Of a stretch of 64,000 nt of DNA, positions 63,782-64,000 are shown one piece after another. Below the pieces are notes generated by a model that did no database searches, was not told the DNA's origin, and saw only the letters and a list, made by a program, of their open reading frames with translations. Position numbers and translations under genes: made by a program. Source of the stretch: a virus; IMG/VR virus record IMGVR_UViG_3300042484_002457, positions 1 through 64,000 of that record; one strand, 5' to 3'. Position 1 is the first letter of the stretch. Every line of letters begins with the position of its first letter.

Positions 63782-64000
63782 ATGCTAGAAATCATCCTAA
63801 CTTTGGTAATGACCCACATTACCATTATATGTGTTACTCTGTATCTACATCGCGGACAAGCACATCGTGGCATTGAATTTGATCCTGTACTAGAGCATTT
63901 TATGCGTGCTTGGCTGTGGCTCACAACAGGCATGGTAACCAAACAGTGGGTGGCCATACATCGCAAACATCATAGATACTGTGAGCAATCCAACGATCCG
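63782..64000 (+). CDS. Fatty-acid desaturase, N-terminal part
   Basis: Open to the right edge (73 codons visible). LYLHRGQAHRGIEF (about 20-33) is the first histidine box HRxxxH and AIHRKHHRYCE (about 61-71) the second, HRxHH. The start is a hydrophobic helix (MLEIILTLVMTHITIICVTLYL). These match delta-9 acyl-CoA/acyl-lipid desaturases, which put a double bond in membrane lipid chains. In phages it may change host membrane fluidity. Only the N-terminal boxes are in the window; the third box must lie beyond the edge. Confidence 0.88.
   Translation, partial: MLEIILTLVMTHITIICVTLYLHRGQAHRGIEFDPVLEHFMRAWLWLTTGMVTKQWVAIHRKHHRYCEQSNDP

Noticed and set aside
1-64000. tRNA genes, CRISPR arrays, integrase or attachment sites
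   Set aside because: None found. The gaps are too short for most RNA genes, no regular repeat-spacer pattern is present, and no integrase or excision gene appears, so a prophage is not supported.

Overview
The window is a 64 kb piece of a T4-like tailed phage (contractile-tail, T4 core-gene type), not a bacterial chromosome. It opens inside the large terminase (gp17) and carries a scattered T4-type replication, recombination and repair set: gp32 ssDNA-binding protein, UvsX, UvsY, UvsW, a gp62-like clamp-loader subunit, gp61 primase, gp41 helicase, gp30 ligase, NrdA and NrdB. There is no integrase, no rRNA and no tRNA that I can see. Genes are tightly packed, with many ATGA/TAATG overlaps. The mix of auxiliary genes (curli-type secretion, IscU/IscA, ClpX, ClpS, Hsp20, bS21, fatty-acid desaturase) suggests an aquatic phage of a Gram-negative, probably proteobacterial, host. 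The host itself cannot be named from the sequence.

Layout. 0-7.3 kb: terminase, a large modular protein, gp32, a gene broken by one stop codon, uvsX, a small acidic protein, uvsY. 7.3-15.7 kb: a glycan island of eleven genes in two convergent blocks plus a divergent pair (nucleotidyltransferase-cupin fusion, three GT-A-like transferases, one GT25-like transferase, four related polysaccharide-transferase-like proteins, two methyltransferases). 15.8-18 kb: small early genes behind near-identical sigma70-type promoters, and an AAA ATPase. 18-31 kb: uvsW, an HNH homing endonuclease, gp62-like, SGNH, a mini DnaE-like protein, structural proteins, primase-helicase and a radical SAM gene. 31-37 kb: a cluster of conserved phage proteins, including a probable double nucleotidyltransferase. 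37-39.9 kb: iscU, a homing endonuclease, iscA, dCMP deaminase, RecB-like nuclease. 39.9-50 kb: beta-helix tail spike, nrdA-nrdB, GIY-YIG endonuclease, glutaredoxin, PAAR spike tip, a large virion-like protein. 50-60 kb: small early genes, ligase, a second GIY-YIG endonuclease, a membrane protein, clpX, rpsU-like, hsp20, clpS. 60-64 kb: csgF, csgG, a curlin-like gene, a FecR-domain gene, small membrane proteins and the start of a desaturase.

Regulation is unusually readable. Sigma70-type promoters (TTGACN-17-TATAAT) precede the small early genes; four of them also share spacer and leader sequence. T4-type late promoters (NNTAAATA, often followed by CT) precede structural, glycan, chaperone and curli genes. 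In ten or so cases the late element ends only 5 to 8 bases before the start codon, which predicts leaderless late mRNAs. In others a hairpin sits close to the predicted mRNA 5' end. Three unrelated homing endonuclease genes share one such hairpin leader with compensating base changes. The most promising systems for follow-up are this leader, the phage curli locus, the mini DnaE protein, and the fused nucleotidyltransferase/ligase-like protein.
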